Source: Phycisphaerae bacterium
Lineage (GTDB): Bacteria; Chloroflexota; Anaerolineae; 4572-78; J111
Length of the DNA stretch: 64,000 nucleotides
Assembly: GCA_028285035.1 (NCBI GenBank)
Contig: JANQQF010000189.1
Coordinates: forward strand, 1-64,000
Direction: 5' to 3'
The stretch's first letter is position 1. Each line of letters begins with the position of its first letter. The notes below the pieces were generated by a model, which was not told where the DNA came from, ran no database searches, and saw nothing but the letters and a program-made list of their open reading frames with translations. The translations under genes and the position numbers were made by a program. Below are positions 7,641 to 16,991 of this stretch, in pieces.

Positions 7641-8657
7641 ATGAAAGCGATTGGAGTAACCCGGTATTTACCCATTAGTAACCCCGAGGCGCTGATGGAT
7701 GTGGAACTGCCCAAACCCGAACCCACGGGACACGACTTGTTGGTGGCTATCAAAGCCATTGCGGTCAACCCGGTCGATACCAAGGTACGTGCGCCCAAGG
7801 ATAATGTTGAAGAGACGCCTCGTATCCTCGGCTGGGATGCGGCAGGTGTGGTGGAAGCGGTTGGCCCAGAGGTGACGCTATTCAAGCCTGGTGACGAAGT
7901 CTTTTACGCCGGGGATATCACCCGCCCCGGCACAAATTCAGAATACCAGTTGATTGACGAACGTATCGTCGGAGCCAAGCCCCAGAGCCTCGACTTTTCC
8001 AAAGCGGCTGCGCTTCCGCTAACCGCAATCACGGCCTACGAAGCCTTTTTTGACCGTTTGAACATTGACGTCGATGGCGACAACGCAGATGAAACGCTGC
8101 TGATCATCGGCGGAGCGGGCGGCGTTGGCTCGATTGGTATCCAACTCGCCAAAATCGCTGGGCTGACTGTCATCGCTACCGCCTCGCGCCCGGAGTCGAG
8201 TGAGTGGGTGCGTTCGTTGGGGGCCGACCACGTCATCAACCACCGCGAGCCGTTGCGGCCGCAGGTCGAAGCGCTGGGGATGATGCAGATTGATCATATC
8301 GCCATTTTTAACGACACCGACGGACACTGGGATGCGGTCGTTGACCTAATTCGACCTCAGGGATCGATTGTTTCGATTGTGGAAAACAAAGCACCTCTAG
8401 CACAATCGCTGATGAAGTCGAAATCGGCGACCTTTGTGTGGGAGTTTATGTTTACCCGAGCGATGTTCAATACCCCGGATATGATCGAGCAGCACAACCT
8501 GCTCAATCGCGTTGCAACCTGGATTGATGATGGCACCATTCGTACGACGGTTAGTCAAGTCCTGTCCCCAATCAACGCCGAAAATCTCCGGGCGGCCCAC
8601 GCAACGATTGAGGCTGGTAGTGCCATTGGTAAGATTGTTTTGTCAGATTGGGTGTAA
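7641..8657 (+). CDS. MDR superfamily zinc-type alcohol dehydrogenase / quinone oxidoreductase-like protein
   Basis: A 338-residue medium-chain dehydrogenase/reductase. The GroES-like domain has the conserved NPVDTKVR and GWDAAGVVEAVG segments. The Rossmann domain has the NADPH-binding GGAGGVGS at 157-164. The catalytic-zinc cysteine pattern is absent, as in the ZADH1/YhdH-like and zeta-crystallin branches, so reduction of quinones or enones with NADPH is the likely chemistry. It stands beside the flavodoxin-type quinone reductase and the PPOX-like gene, forming a loose redox/electrophile-response neighbourhood. A strong hairpin at 8714-8736 follows as a terminator. Confidence 0.9.
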   Translation: MKAIGVTRYLPISNPEALMDVELPKPEPTGHDLLVAIKAIAVNPVDTKVRAPKDNVEETPRILGWDAAGVVEAVGPEVTLFKPGDEVFYAGDITRPGTNSEYQLIDERIVGAKPQSLDFSKAAALPLTAITAYEAFFDRLNIDVDGDNADETLLIIGGAGGVGSIGIQLAKIAGLTVIATASRPESSEWVRSLGADHVINHREPLRPQVEALGMMQIDHIAIFNDTDGHWDAVVDLIRPQGSIVSIVENKAPLAQSLMKSKSATFVWEFMFTRAMFNTPDMIEQHNLLNRVATWIDDGTIRTTVSQVLSPINAENLRAAHATIEAGSAIGKIVLSDWV

Positions 8658-8713
8658 CGGAATTTCACAAGACAAAACGAATTGTAGGTCGTCCAAATAA
8701 AACTTTCCATAAT

Positions 8714-8740
8714 AAAGCTCTCCACTGGGGAGCTTTTGGT
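8714..8740 (+). terminator. intrinsic terminator after the MDR dehydrogenase
   Basis: A 10-bp stem (AAAGCTCTCC / GGGGAGCTTT, one G-U pair) with a 3-nt loop, followed by T, GG, TTT. It lies 57 nt after the stop codon. Confidence 0.7.
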
Positions 8741-8749
8741 TTGGACAAA

Positions 8750-8782
8750 TCCTATCCAATTTGCTCGAAAAATTGGATAGGA
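8750..8782. repeat. 13-bp perfect inverted repeat (hairpin)
   Basis: TCCTATCCAATTT and its exact reverse complement flank a 7-nt loop. There is no T tract on either side, so it is not an ordinary terminator. It is the second of three inverted repeats in the 8658-9059 intergenic region. Confidence 0.8.
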
Positions 8783-8885
8783 GGTACGCCATCGACAAGA
8801 AATAATCAACTCCGATTTCTTGCAGCCGTATCCCTAATTTTTGATTGGTGTTTATTCATTAACTGATTAGGTGTATTCCAGGAAA

Positions 8886-8983
8886 TAGACCGCAGAGGTT
8901 TTAAAATCGACATCAGCCAGACTTGATCTTGTTGATATTAACTCCTTTAGTATTGATATCAAGGGTAAAACCTCTGCGGTCTA
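8886..8983. repeat. 98-bp element with 18-bp perfect terminal inverted repeats
   Basis: TAGACCGCAGAGGTTTTA at 8886-8903 is exactly inverted at 8966-8983, with 62 nt between the arms that contain further weak dyads (TTGATATTAA, TTGATATCAA). Ends of TA type and perfect arms suggest a small non-autonomous mobile element or an intergenic repeat family member. It lies between the MDR dehydrogenase and the secreted lipase-like gene. Confidence 0.7.
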
Positions 8984-9059
8984 GCTAATTCTCATAATCG
9001 GTTCATTAGCCTGATTATACAATCTGTTTAAATTTTCAGTACCGAAAACAGGGGGAGCT

Positions 9060-11585
9060 ATGTTTCATTCAAATATGCGTCTCGGTCCACAAAAGGGCTA
9101 TTCTGTATTTTTACGTCTTATAAAAATAATCACAGGACTCTTTTTTGTAATTATCGTAAGTTCTCTTCATCACTCGTCGAGTCAAGTATTTGCCCAATCA
9201 AATGATCATACTTTTCCTGGTAAGCCCATTTTTACAGGCCAATGGGAAGTTGGGGATGCGTTGGTTGAGTTAAATTCGATGGGGCCTTATCGACTGCTTG
9301 AACGGACGTCCACGTCTGGGAACTATCGCATTTGGCATTATGACCCATATTTGGTAGGGGGCAGTGCAGGTCCATTTTCAACAACACCTGAAGGCAAGGG
9401 AGATGGGCGTTCAACTCAAATGACTTACCTTGGTAATGAAAAGATTTTTAGCTGGGACTCGGAATCGGGTGAATATAAAGTTCAGAGGTATGGGTTGTCA
9501 GCCGAGCGTACCCCGCAAGTTTTATCAGCTCAACCTCTTGTGCAAGGTACTTTGCCAAAATCTGAGTCGGAAATCAGGTTTATTCATTTAGGAAATAGCA
9601 GAGTTTTAGAGTGGGAGGTAGATACTGGCAAATATAAAGTATGGCACTATGCCTCCACCCTTGTTGGAGCGCAGTCGTCATTTCCTGGCCAATTAATCGC
9701 GCAAGGGACCTGGCCAACAATTCGGACGGGGCATGAGTTGGTCTATCTAGGCTATCGACGGATATTAGATTGGGAGCCAGAAACAGGGCAATATCGCATT
9801 TGGCGATATGATCCGATGATTACAGGGGATGCCAATCCTCTTGTTGGTGAGCCAGTCTTTGCAGGTTCTTGGGGGGATACCCGTCGCGGCCATCAATTGA
9901 TGACTTTAGGGAACAATCATCTTTTGGATTGGGATCCAGTCAGGCGGCAATATGAAATTTTTGAATTTGACCTTAACTCACTAGGTATTTTGAGCGTTGA
10001 TGATCTGAGCGAAAAATTTACCGATAGAACTATTACAGGTGTCACGCCTATTATTCATGGGCGTCAAATATTTGACAGTGATGGTGATAATCTGCTGCTC
10101 TTGGCCGAGGATATTCACGATAAGATTGGGGGCTGGCTCATTGATCATAATATTGACGGGAATGGAAATAGTTTCTTCGAGTGTACAAACGATTGTGATC
10201 AACCCGGCGAAAAAGGGGCGAATGAGGTCATCCTGCTTTTTGATTGGGCACCGGGGTCGAATGAGGCTTCTTCGGGCTGGGGCGAGGCCGCTGGCGATGC
10301 CTTGTTTAATTTACTTGTAAAAATAAATTTAGCGAAACCAACGTCAACAAGTAACCCTTTTTATCATTTTATAGCCCATAGTTTTGGCACTGCCGTGACA
10401 GGGGAGGTGGTGGAAAGATTGGCCTACTTTAATATACCTGTGGACCACGTTACGCTTCTGGATCCGCACGATTTTGATCAAGAATTACTTGACTTTGATG
10501 GCGATCAAAAACTATTTGATTTGGGTAAACCCACAGGCTATGGGGCGACCATATGGAAAAATGTTATCTTTGCCGACGTCTATTATCAGACAAGAGGTGA
10601 ATCTGGAAATGCTGACTTTCTTGTCCCCAATGGCCGTCCTATTCCAGGGGCATTTAATGAACTTCTGTTGAGTGAGTTGCCTGATCCGAGTGATTACCCT
10701 TTTTTTGACCCAGATAATCCCCCATACCCCAACCTTTTTTCAGACCATAGCTATGTCTGGTTTTGCTTTTATCGAGCGACAGTGACTGGTTCCTTACCCA
10801 GTAATATAGAAAGGTGCCCGCCTGCTGTCGTCAATCCAGATTATTCCCAAACTGGCTATGCGTTTAGTCGAGTAAATAATCCAGCGCAAAGACCCGACCC
10901 TAATTTTTATACGGATCAAGCACATGCCTATAGCGAGCCTAAAATCGTTGATATTGTAACAGGTGACCCCAATACGTCAGGCTTAGAAAAGCTAGGGTTA
11001 GAGTCTGATGATATTGTGCAAGGGCGCTGGGAGCCAGACTGGTCACCAACTCAAATCGCAAATGGGAAAGTTGAGCCGCTTAACCAATCACGAGTTGATG
11101 GTTTAATTGCTAATCCGGTTTGTCGTGTTTCAGCCCTGGAAAACACCTGTCCTCAACCGGGCTGGTATTTTCACGGAGGTGGGGGATGGGCGAATTTTGC
11201 CAGAACTGGCGAGAATGGGTACTTGGTCTTGGATTTCGAGAATACGACCCATAGACACAACTGGATTTATATTCCAGCAGATGCTACAAAAATCAAATTT
11301 GATTTGAATAGAAAAGACGGCCTGATTTCTTCAAATTACACATTTGATGTTTTGATCAATGATCAAGTCGTTGCCTCTTATATTAGGGATAATATTGAGA
11401 AAGAATTTACGACTCAATTCATCTCCATTCCAGATCAGTTTTTAGGGCAAGTCGTGACCATCACTTTCAGATTTTCAAGTGCAATTGCGTGGTGGGACCG
11501 AGCGACACTTTGGATTGATAATCTCGAAATCAATACAAAACCGATTTATTTGGCACATTTGCCATTGATGGTAAAGGAGAATTAG
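9060..11585 (+). CDS. large secreted protein: N-terminal propeller-like repeats, lipase-like alpha/beta hydrolase domain, C-terminal beta domain
   Basis: An 841-residue exported protein. After a signal peptide (hydrophobic core about residues 20-36, cleavage near QVFAQ), residues about 50-310 hold at least five copies of a repeat of about 52 residues with the core LDWExxTGxYrIWrYDP, a possible beta-propeller or carbohydrate-binding array. Then residues about 340-560 have a lipase-like domain with AHSFGT (serine in a G/A-x-S-x-G elbow) and acidic DxDGD-type calcium-like loops. The C-terminal 140 residues form a carbohydrate-binding-like jelly roll ending in HLPLMVKEN. RBS GGGGGAG precedes the ATG. 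Likely surface-attached or secreted; substrate unknown. Domain calls are by eye. Confidence 0.75.
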   Translation: MFHSNMRLGPQKGYSVFLRLIKIITGLFFVIIVSSLHHSSSQVFAQSNDHTFPGKPIFTGQWEVGDALVELNSMGPYRLLERTSTSGNYRIWHYDPYLVGGSAGPFSTTPEGKGDGRSTQMTYLGNEKIFSWDSESGEYKVQRYGLSAERTPQVLSAQPLVQGTLPKSESEIRFIHLGNSRVLEWEVDTGKYKVWHYASTLVGAQSSFPGQLIAQGTWPTIRTGHELVYLGYRRILDWEPETGQYRIWRYDPMITGDANPLVGEPVFAGSWGDTRRGHQLMTLGNNHLLDWDPVRRQYEIFEFDLNSLGILSVDDLSEKFTDRTITGVTPIIHGRQIFDSDGDNLLLLAEDIHDKIGGWLIDHNIDGNGNSFFECTNDCDQPGEKGANEVILLFDWAPGSNEASSGWGEAAGDALFNLLVKINLAKPTSTSNPFYHFIAHSFGTAVTGEVVERLAYFNIPVDHVTLLDPHDFDQELLDFDGDQKLFDLGKPTGYGATIWKNVIFADVYYQTRGESGNADFLVPNGRPIPGAFNELLLSELPDPSDYPFFDPDNPPYPNLFSDHSYVWFCFYRATVTGSLPSNIERCPPAVVNPDYSQTGYAFSRVNNPAQRPDPNFYTDQAHAYSEPKIVDIVTGDPNTSGLEKLGLESDDIVQGRWEPDWSPTQIANGKVEPLNQSRVDGLIANPVCRVSALENTCPQPGWYFHGGGGWANFARTGENGYLVLDFENTTHRHNWIYIPADATKIKFDLNRKDGLISSNYTFDVLINDQVVASYIRDNIEKEFTTQFISIPDQFLGQVVTITFRFSSAIAWWDRATLWIDNLEINTKPIYLAHLPLMVKEN

Positions 11586-11590
11586 TGGCT

Positions 11591-13795
11591 CTATTCGTCA
11601 CTTAACAAAACTTCATTGTGTGGATTGTTAGGTAATGACAGTCGCTCGCCTGTTTGAAGGTTATACAGCCCAACAAAAAGATTAGCTGTCTCTGGGGATA
11701 TACCCAAGACATCAAGGGTAAACTGGTCCACCACGATGTCATTTGGTTGCCATAACGAGGCTGGGTAATACCCACTACCCAGCGGCCCATCTTTTTGGAC
11801 CAGGATTTGACCCGAGGCATCCCGTAGTTGTACAAAGATGGTCCAGTCAACAGTGGTGTGTGATAAGCTCTGCCAATAGAGAGTCGTCTGCAGTGTATCA
11901 TTCTCGTAAATAAGGTTGTAGCCGCTTAAGGCAATCATAGGGGGATCGCCAAATTCAATCGATAGGGGATGCTGCGGGGTGAGGGCAGAGGTATCAATTA
12001 AGTTTTGTGGGTGTCCCACTAGAAAGGGTCCGATCCCTATGCTGTTGTCTTGGCTGATCTCCTCATTAACCACAATAGGCAGTGGTGTAAAGTTATCTTG
12101 ATGATATTCCAGTAATCCCACCCTTAACCAACTTGTCCCCGTGGGTGCATCTTCATCAATTAAAAACTGTCGATGATCAGTGACAACTTCACCTGGATAC
12201 CAATAATTTAGGGCGTATCCTTCCTGTAATCGCCGATCTAATCCCCCTATACGGGTTTGGTTTTGATCGAGTAGCTGTGAAAAAACAATGTATTCCCTTT
12301 CGACCACCTGCAGTGATTGCCAGTAGAACGTGATATCAAACATTTCGCCTGGCATAAATTGGTCTTTTTCAAGATTATAACCCAACAACATAACATCATT
12401 ATTGATATTAGTATCTAACCGATGGGTGATCGGTGGCTCTACAAAGTTACGATTGGGAGTATTTTCATTACGAAATTTAGAAGGGGGAATAGGCAAGGCT
12501 AGGTTTGTATTTAAGATTAGACGGGGTACCTGGTTATTTAAGGTAATCGAAAATGGTGGGTCCACATAATACCAAGCCCCAATCACTGCCCCTTGATAGG
12601 CTGAGAAAATCGAGATGAAGACCAAGCCTAAACTAATGGTTGCTAGCCAAATTTTTGTGATTGCAAGTGAGATAAAAGGAACAAAATAAATTGTAAAAAA
12701 ATATAAAATTGGAATAAATGGGAGGTAGTGACGCATGCTGTAGGCAGAGCCGCCAAAATTATCCGTACTGGTAATGACAAATATGATTTGGCCGAAAATA
12801 CCCAAACCAATGATTGTACTCTTGATGGCGGTAGAGGTCGGTTGTGTTTTTATCGCAGAAAATAAGCCGACAATAGCCAAAATAAGTAAGGGGGTGCTTG
12901 ATAAAAGCCCTTGCTCGCCAAAAAATGTATGAATGCTATATAAAACTATATTGTCAGACGCCCGTATCCCGGCGACACTTTCCCCCCAGGGCGATCCTAA
13001 ATAGCCATACCCTTCTGGAAAAAAATAAGCGAATAAGAGGGTACCCGTGATCTGATAGTTGAATATCAATGTTAATATCGCTGGGATTACAGCTGCAGTG
13101 ATAAAATACACAAGCTGGCGTTTATGATAGATTAGGGTAATCAAAAAAATGGAGCCACTTAAAAATAGAGCAGTTCCATCAATCATTGTTGCTAAGCTGG
13201 CAAAAAAACCGGCAAGACCTACTTGTAGGTTACGTTGTGGCGAAGTAAAAAGCAAGGCAAATGCCACAAACAAGGCTATTGCCGCTAAAATATGAGGATT
13301 GAGAGCTAAACTGTACGCCCAAATAGGCGTTCCAAAATAAAATAAGGCTGTCAATCCAAGCGCCCAAATTTGTGAGTTACCCTGTTTGAGAAGCGCAGTG
13401 TAGTAAAAAGAGACAAAAAGTGCTGTCGGTACCCCTATCATGAAGATAGTGAGCCAATAATAAGCACAAAACAGATCAGCTGGACATCCCTTGATGGCAA
13501 ATGTTGCTTTAAGACCGTGATGTATAACGCCATAAACGAGTGCTCCAATCGCGGCAAAAATAGGCGGTTTGTCGGAAACGTAGTGGCCATTTAAGACGAC
13601 CTTATCAAAGGTTTCGTCATTATAAGGGGAGGCATCAATTCGCCAGGTGCCACGTTCGACTAACGACTCGATCGCTGCCAATCGGGAGGCTTCATTCCAG
13701 GAGTGATGAACTGTCTTGGTTTGCAAGAATACAATCGTTAAGATGACAAAAAAAATTATAACCCCGTAGTAAAACGTGGCGGATTTATTAAGCAT
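11591..13795 (-). CDS. polytopic membrane glycosyltransferase-like protein (GT39/PMT-like) with C-terminal beta domain
   Basis: A 734-residue integral membrane protein. It has an N-terminal anchor, then an extracellular loop with WNEASRLAAIESLVERGTW and HYVSDKPP, the arrangement of ArnT/PMT-type enzymes that use polyprenyl-linked sugars. About ten further hydrophobic helices run to about residue 400. The last 300 residues are soluble and contain two similar beta-rich modules (LGYNLEKDQFMPGEMFDITFYWQSL and LSGYNLIYENDTLQTTLYWQSL), an architecture frequent in Chloroflexota. It ends 5 nt from the convergent lipase-like gene. Role in protein or surface-polymer glycosylation is inferred. Confidence 0.78.
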   Translation of the reverse strand: MLNKSATFYYGVIIFFVILTIVFLQTKTVHHSWNEASRLAAIESLVERGTWRIDASPYNDETFDKVVLNGHYVSDKPPIFAAIGALVYGVIHHGLKATFAIKGCPADLFCAYYWLTIFMIGVPTALFVSFYYTALLKQGNSQIWALGLTALFYFGTPIWAYSLALNPHILAAIALFVAFALLFTSPQRNLQVGLAGFFASLATMIDGTALFLSGSIFLITLIYHKRQLVYFITAAVIPAILTLIFNYQITGTLLFAYFFPEGYGYLGSPWGESVAGIRASDNIVLYSIHTFFGEQGLLSSTPLLILAIVGLFSAIKTQPTSTAIKSTIIGLGIFGQIIFVITSTDNFGGSAYSMRHYLPFIPILYFFTIYFVPFISLAITKIWLATISLGLVFISIFSAYQGAVIGAWYYVDPPFSITLNNQVPRLILNTNLALPIPPSKFRNENTPNRNFVEPPITHRLDTNINNDVMLLGYNLEKDQFMPGEMFDITFYWQSLQVVEREYIVFSQLLDQNQTRIGGLDRRLQEGYALNYWYPGEVVTDHRQFLIDEDAPTGTSWLRVGLLEYHQDNFTPLPIVVNEEISQDNSIGIGPFLVGHPQNLIDTSALTPQHPLSIEFGDPPMIALSGYNLIYENDTLQTTLYWQSLSHTTVDWTIFVQLRDASGQILVQKDGPLGSGYYPASLWQPNDIVVDQFTLDVLGISPETANLFVGLYNLQTGERLSLPNNPHNEVLLSDE

Positions 13796-13906
13796 GGTTC
13801 GGATCTTAGATTTTTGTGAGATGCGATCAGCAAAGTTATTTGGCTGAGATGTGAGTAGCTTAATCGGTTACGCCTGAAGTAGCAACAATTATTGATCAAA
13901 TTGATA

Positions 13907-13936
13907 ACGCCTCCAACCAATCTTGGTTAGAGGCGT
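13907..13936. repeat. hairpin (14-bp arms, one mismatch)
   Basis: ACGCCTCCAACCAA pairs with TTGGTTAGAGGCGT across a 2-nt spacer. It lies in the 296-nt gap between mogA (transcribed toward it) and the membrane glycosyltransferase start. It could terminate the PHP-mogA operon, although the following U tract is poor. Confidence 0.55.
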
Positions 13937-14091
13937 ATGTATAGTCTATTTTTAGTAACAAATCGACGCGACTTAACTAATCGGCTGCATTACCTCCGCC
14001 TTCAGAGAGTAAGCCACGTGTTCGGCGTACTCGGCTTGGGTGAATTTTTAGTTTATCACCCCAGCCTTTCAATTTTCCATACTTCCATATT

Positions 14092-14601
14092 TTAATGACT
14101 CGTCTGAGCCTTTGGATCATCCCGCAAAAGCTCCAGCGCGTGAGGTAATGCCGGCAAAATCGTTTCCAGATTTTCTTTGACGGCCTTGGGACTCCCAGGA
14201 AAATTGATGATGAGACATTGCCCGCGAATACCAGCCACCATTCGCGAGAGCATCGCGTGGGGGGTGACCGCCAAACTGTCACGAAGCATCGCAAAGACGA
14301 GACCGGGCGCTTCTTTTTCAATAACCAAGCGGGTCGCTTCGGGGGTGACATCACGGGGGGCGAAGCCTGTCCCCCCAGTGGTCAAAATTAAGTTGAGCTT
14401 ATGGTTGTCAGCCCAATCAAGGAGCGTATCTCGAATGATCGGGATTTCATCGGGCACGATGGCGTTTTGTTGGATGGTAGCCCCCAACCGCTCGGTCACC
14501 AACTCACGAATGACAGGACCACTGCGATCTTCATAGGTGCCTGCTGTACCCCGATCACTGACCGTTAGAATACCTGTTGGAATTGATGTGGCCACGCTCA
14601 C
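14092..14601 (-). CDS. mogA: molybdenum cofactor biosynthesis protein, MogA/MoaB family
   Basis: A 169-residue member of the MogA/MoaB/MoeA-C family that adenylylates molybdopterin before molybdate insertion. The conserved start [20 protein letters not shown], the [16 protein letters not shown] loop that binds molybdopterin, and the [15 protein letters not shown] segment are all present. The start codon overlaps the stop of the upstream PHP-AlbA_2 gene by 4 nt, so it is translationally coupled to it. The molybdoenzyme MsrP is encoded 4 kb away and is a plausible client. MogA versus MoaB cannot be decided by eye. Confidence 0.93.
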   Translation of the reverse strand: MSVATSIPTGILTVSDRGTAGTYEDRSGPVIRELVTERLGATIQQNAIVPDEIPIIRDTLLDWADNHKLNLILTTGGTGFAPRDVTPEATRLVIEKEAPGLVFAMLRDSLAVTPHAMLSRMVAGIRGQCLIINFPGSPKAVKENLETILPALPHALELLRDDPKAQTSH

Positions 14602-16358
14602 TCTCCACCGTTGTGCTCATCTACCAATTGTTGCCACGGGCCGTGGATACCATCTTCGTTGACCCCGTAATACACGTGGAGCGTATCATCTGGGTCCCGT
14701 TGTATCAAATCGTACCGACTCTGATCACCCCGACCGTGTTTTTTGAGAAAGCCGATGTCCCCACGCCAGTCAACTTTATTGATATCAATCGCGTTCTTTT
14801 CATGCTCGGTCAGGGCATATTGCCACAACTTACGGGCCGATTGTCGGGTGACGTTGTGGACGATGTTGCCATTCCGCAAATCGCGCAAACTGTAGTAATT
14901 TTTGCCCTGCCGTGTTTCGGCCAGAACAATTTCAACACCAGTTTTAGGTTCAGGTGAGACCCCATTTGACTCAGATGTCGGCTCGAGGGCGATCGGTTCC
15001 GGAGGCGGGGCAGTCTCCGTGGAAACGGCACTTACGGTTTCGCCCCGCAATCGTAAATTGCGTCGCACCAGGGCCACAATCTCATCCCGGACCGCTGGGG
15101 TGCTTTCTGACTCATCCCGCACATAAATCTTGTTGTCATCGATCGCATAGGGCGGATCGTCACCAATCGGCACCGTAATCTGTAACACTTTTTTGCCACG
15201 AGTTGTGTGAGCATCGATAGAGATGTCGAGGGGTGGCGTGATCTTCTTTTCCACCTCATCTCGAATAGTGTTGGTTGCTTCGAGGGGCTTGCTCAAGCCT
15301 GTGATCGAGGCTTTTGCATCATCAGAGAGGCCGACAAAGACCGACCCCCCGTTGGTGTTGGCAAATGCGCAGATGTCACACAAAACTGCGTGCAAATTGC
15401 CCCCCCGACGGTTCACATTTTCGTGGAAGGATTGCACGATGTTGGTGCCCTGCTGACGGGCCGCAATTATGTGATCAAACGGAGCCTGTGTCGCCCGGAA
15501 GGGGCGCGTGTAGGAGAAATCTTTGCTGCGCAATAAATTTTTCAGGGCCTCGAAACTGACTTCGGGCAAAAATACCTCGGTCACGCGATCCCCCACACCC
15601 AAACGATTGCGATCATCCGGGTCCCGATTGAGCCGATGGGCATCCGAGCCTTGGATACAGTGCATCCGACGGGGATACTCTGGCTTTGAGCCGTTGTAGA
15701 AGTTGGCTGTGGTCCGACGACGGCGTGACTCGAGGTCGGTCACCTCCAGTGCGTCGAGGTTCGGGTCTTGTGTGTAGGCAATCTTGGTTTGACCGCCGAA
15801 GTCGAAGCCCTGCATCGCCACCCCGTGCGTAGAGTTCGCGTGAGCGGCAATGGCTAAACCGCCAGCCTCATGGATAATCCGATAGGCGGTCAAAACATCG
15901 ACCGTGGCCCCGACCTGGGTCGAGCCTGCATCTAACATATTTGGTGGAACACGTAGGGTCAACAGGGTATGTTCTAGCTCACGTAGTGTTGTTTCGGGGG
16001 GGAAAATCCCCAGAATATGAAAACCCAACGTAGCGGTCAACTCAAAACCAGGCAACACCAGGATTTTATCTAATAAGCGCCGATACTCATCCAGTCGTTG
16101 CTGCTCTTCGGCTTGAATTCGATTTAGTTTTTCTAAAAAAGTCAGATCTTCGATTTCTTTGCGGAGGATGCGAACACCGTTAACAGTGTTATGGTCGGTA
16201 AAAGCGATAATGTCCAGGCCGAAGCTTTCGGCTTTGCGTAGAATATCCAGGGGGCTAACATTTGGCTCAAGGTAATCGGCTGAGCCAGGGGTGTGTAGAT
16301 GTAAATCAACGCGATACCAAGCGCGTTTATCTCGGTTATTTTGGCGTTTTCGAGCCAC
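14598..16358 (-). CDS. PHP phosphoesterase domain fused to an AlbA_2 (Schlafen-like) domain
   Basis: A 586-residue multidomain protein. Residues about 14-290 are a complete PHP metal-dependent phosphoesterase ([30 protein letters not shown] motifs supplying His/Asp ligands). Residues about 300-430 are an AlbA_2/Schlafen-like domain ([30 protein letters not shown] is its hallmark region). The last about 110 residues are a basic Tyr/Arg-rich module ([23 protein letters not shown]). Such fusions suggest nucleic-acid binding plus phosphodiester hydrolysis; AlbA_2 domains also occur in defence and regulatory proteins. It is the first gene of an operon with mogA, whose connection to it is unexplained. 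Confidence 0.85.
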   Translation of the reverse strand: MARKRQNNRDKRAWYRVDLHLHTPGSADYLEPNVSPLDILRKAESFGLDIIAFTDHNTVNGVRILRKEIEDLTFLEKLNRIQAEEQQRLDEYRRLLDKILVLPGFELTATLGFHILGIFPPETTLRELEHTLLTLRVPPNMLDAGSTQVGATVDVLTAYRIIHEAGGLAIAAHANSTHGVAMQGFDFGGQTKIAYTQDPNLDALEVTDLESRRRRTTANFYNGSKPEYPRRMHCIQGSDAHRLNRDPDDRNRLGVGDRVTEVFLPEVSFEALKNLLRSKDFSYTRPFRATQAPFDHIIAARQQGTNIVQSFHENVNRRGGNLHAVLCDICAFANTNGGSVFVGLSDDAKASITGLSKPLEATNTIRDEVEKKITPPLDISIDAHTTRGKKVLQITVPIGDDPPYAIDDNKIYVRDESESTPAVRDEIVALVRRNLRLRGETVSAVSTETAPPPEPIALEPTSESNGVSPEPKTGVEIVLAETRQGKNYYSLRDLRNGNIVHNVTRQSARKLWQYALTEHEKNAIDINKVDWRGDIGFLKKHGRGDQSRYDLIQRDPDDTLHVYYGVNEDGIHGPWQQLVDEHNGGE

Positions 16359-16425
16359 AATTTATGTCCTTCATAATGAATTGTTGTTGTGTGACGCTCC
16401 TGTTCTTAGCGAAAATCTATCCTGA

Positions 16426-16797
16426 TTATGCCCCATTTTTGTAGCCATTCACCGTGTCTGTGATGGCCTTCCAATCAAATGGTTTCAAAATAAAATCATT
16501 GGCTCCTGCTGCAACACATTCCTTCTTCAAATCAACCGCAGACATCATAATCACTGCTAAATCTTTCCACTTACTATTATTTCGGATGTCTCCGATAAAA
16601 GGTAGGGTTTCAATATCTTTGAGATGATAATCAAGAATAAGGAGGGTTGGCTCTTCTTCATCTAAAAGGGCAATGATGTCATTGTCTTTGATATTGAGGG
16701 ATGATGTGTTTTCAACATCTTCCATCGACAAAATAGTTTGCAATAGACGGCAGGTGTCAGGATCGTCATCGACAATCAAGGTTTTCAGGGTCGTCAT
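16426..16797 (-). CDS. stand-alone response-regulator receiver protein
   Basis: A 123-residue CheY-like receiver domain with no output domain. The acidic pair is in VDDDPDT, the phosphoacceptor Asp in LILDYHL, the switch Ser in MMSAVD, and the conserved Lys in LKPFDW. I choose the start at 16797 (MTTLKTLIVDDD) since it begins the first beta strand; an in-frame start at 16869 would add an unlike basic extension. No histidine kinase is adjacent, so its partner is outside the window or shared. Confidence 0.88.
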   Translation of the reverse strand: MTTLKTLIVDDDPDTCRLLQTILSMEDVENTSSLNIKDNDIIALLDEEEPTLLILDYHLKDIETLPFIGDIRNNSKWKDLAVIMMSAVDLKKECVAAGANDFILKPFDWKAITDTVNGYKNGA

Positions 16798-16991
16798 GAG
16801 GTTCTTATCTCTCTTAATATATCTTAACTTGATGCGCAAAATTATACCATTTGGCCTAATAAAGTGCAATATGTTAAAAATTGGGGATACGTCCTATATT
16901 TTAGGAAATCGAGACAAGCTAGGCGGATTCGGGGAAGCCCCCCGCGCCTCCCTGTGCTGGCTCAAAATTTGGAACGCATCCAAAATTGGTG

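Noticed and set aside
13977..14072. A 31-codon basic ORF (TTG start) on the minus strand downstream of mogA, ending in GGGNAAD
   Set aside because: Looks protein-like but has only a weak RBS and a TTG start, and lies where a read-through from the mogA shadow frame continues. Not supported without conservation data.
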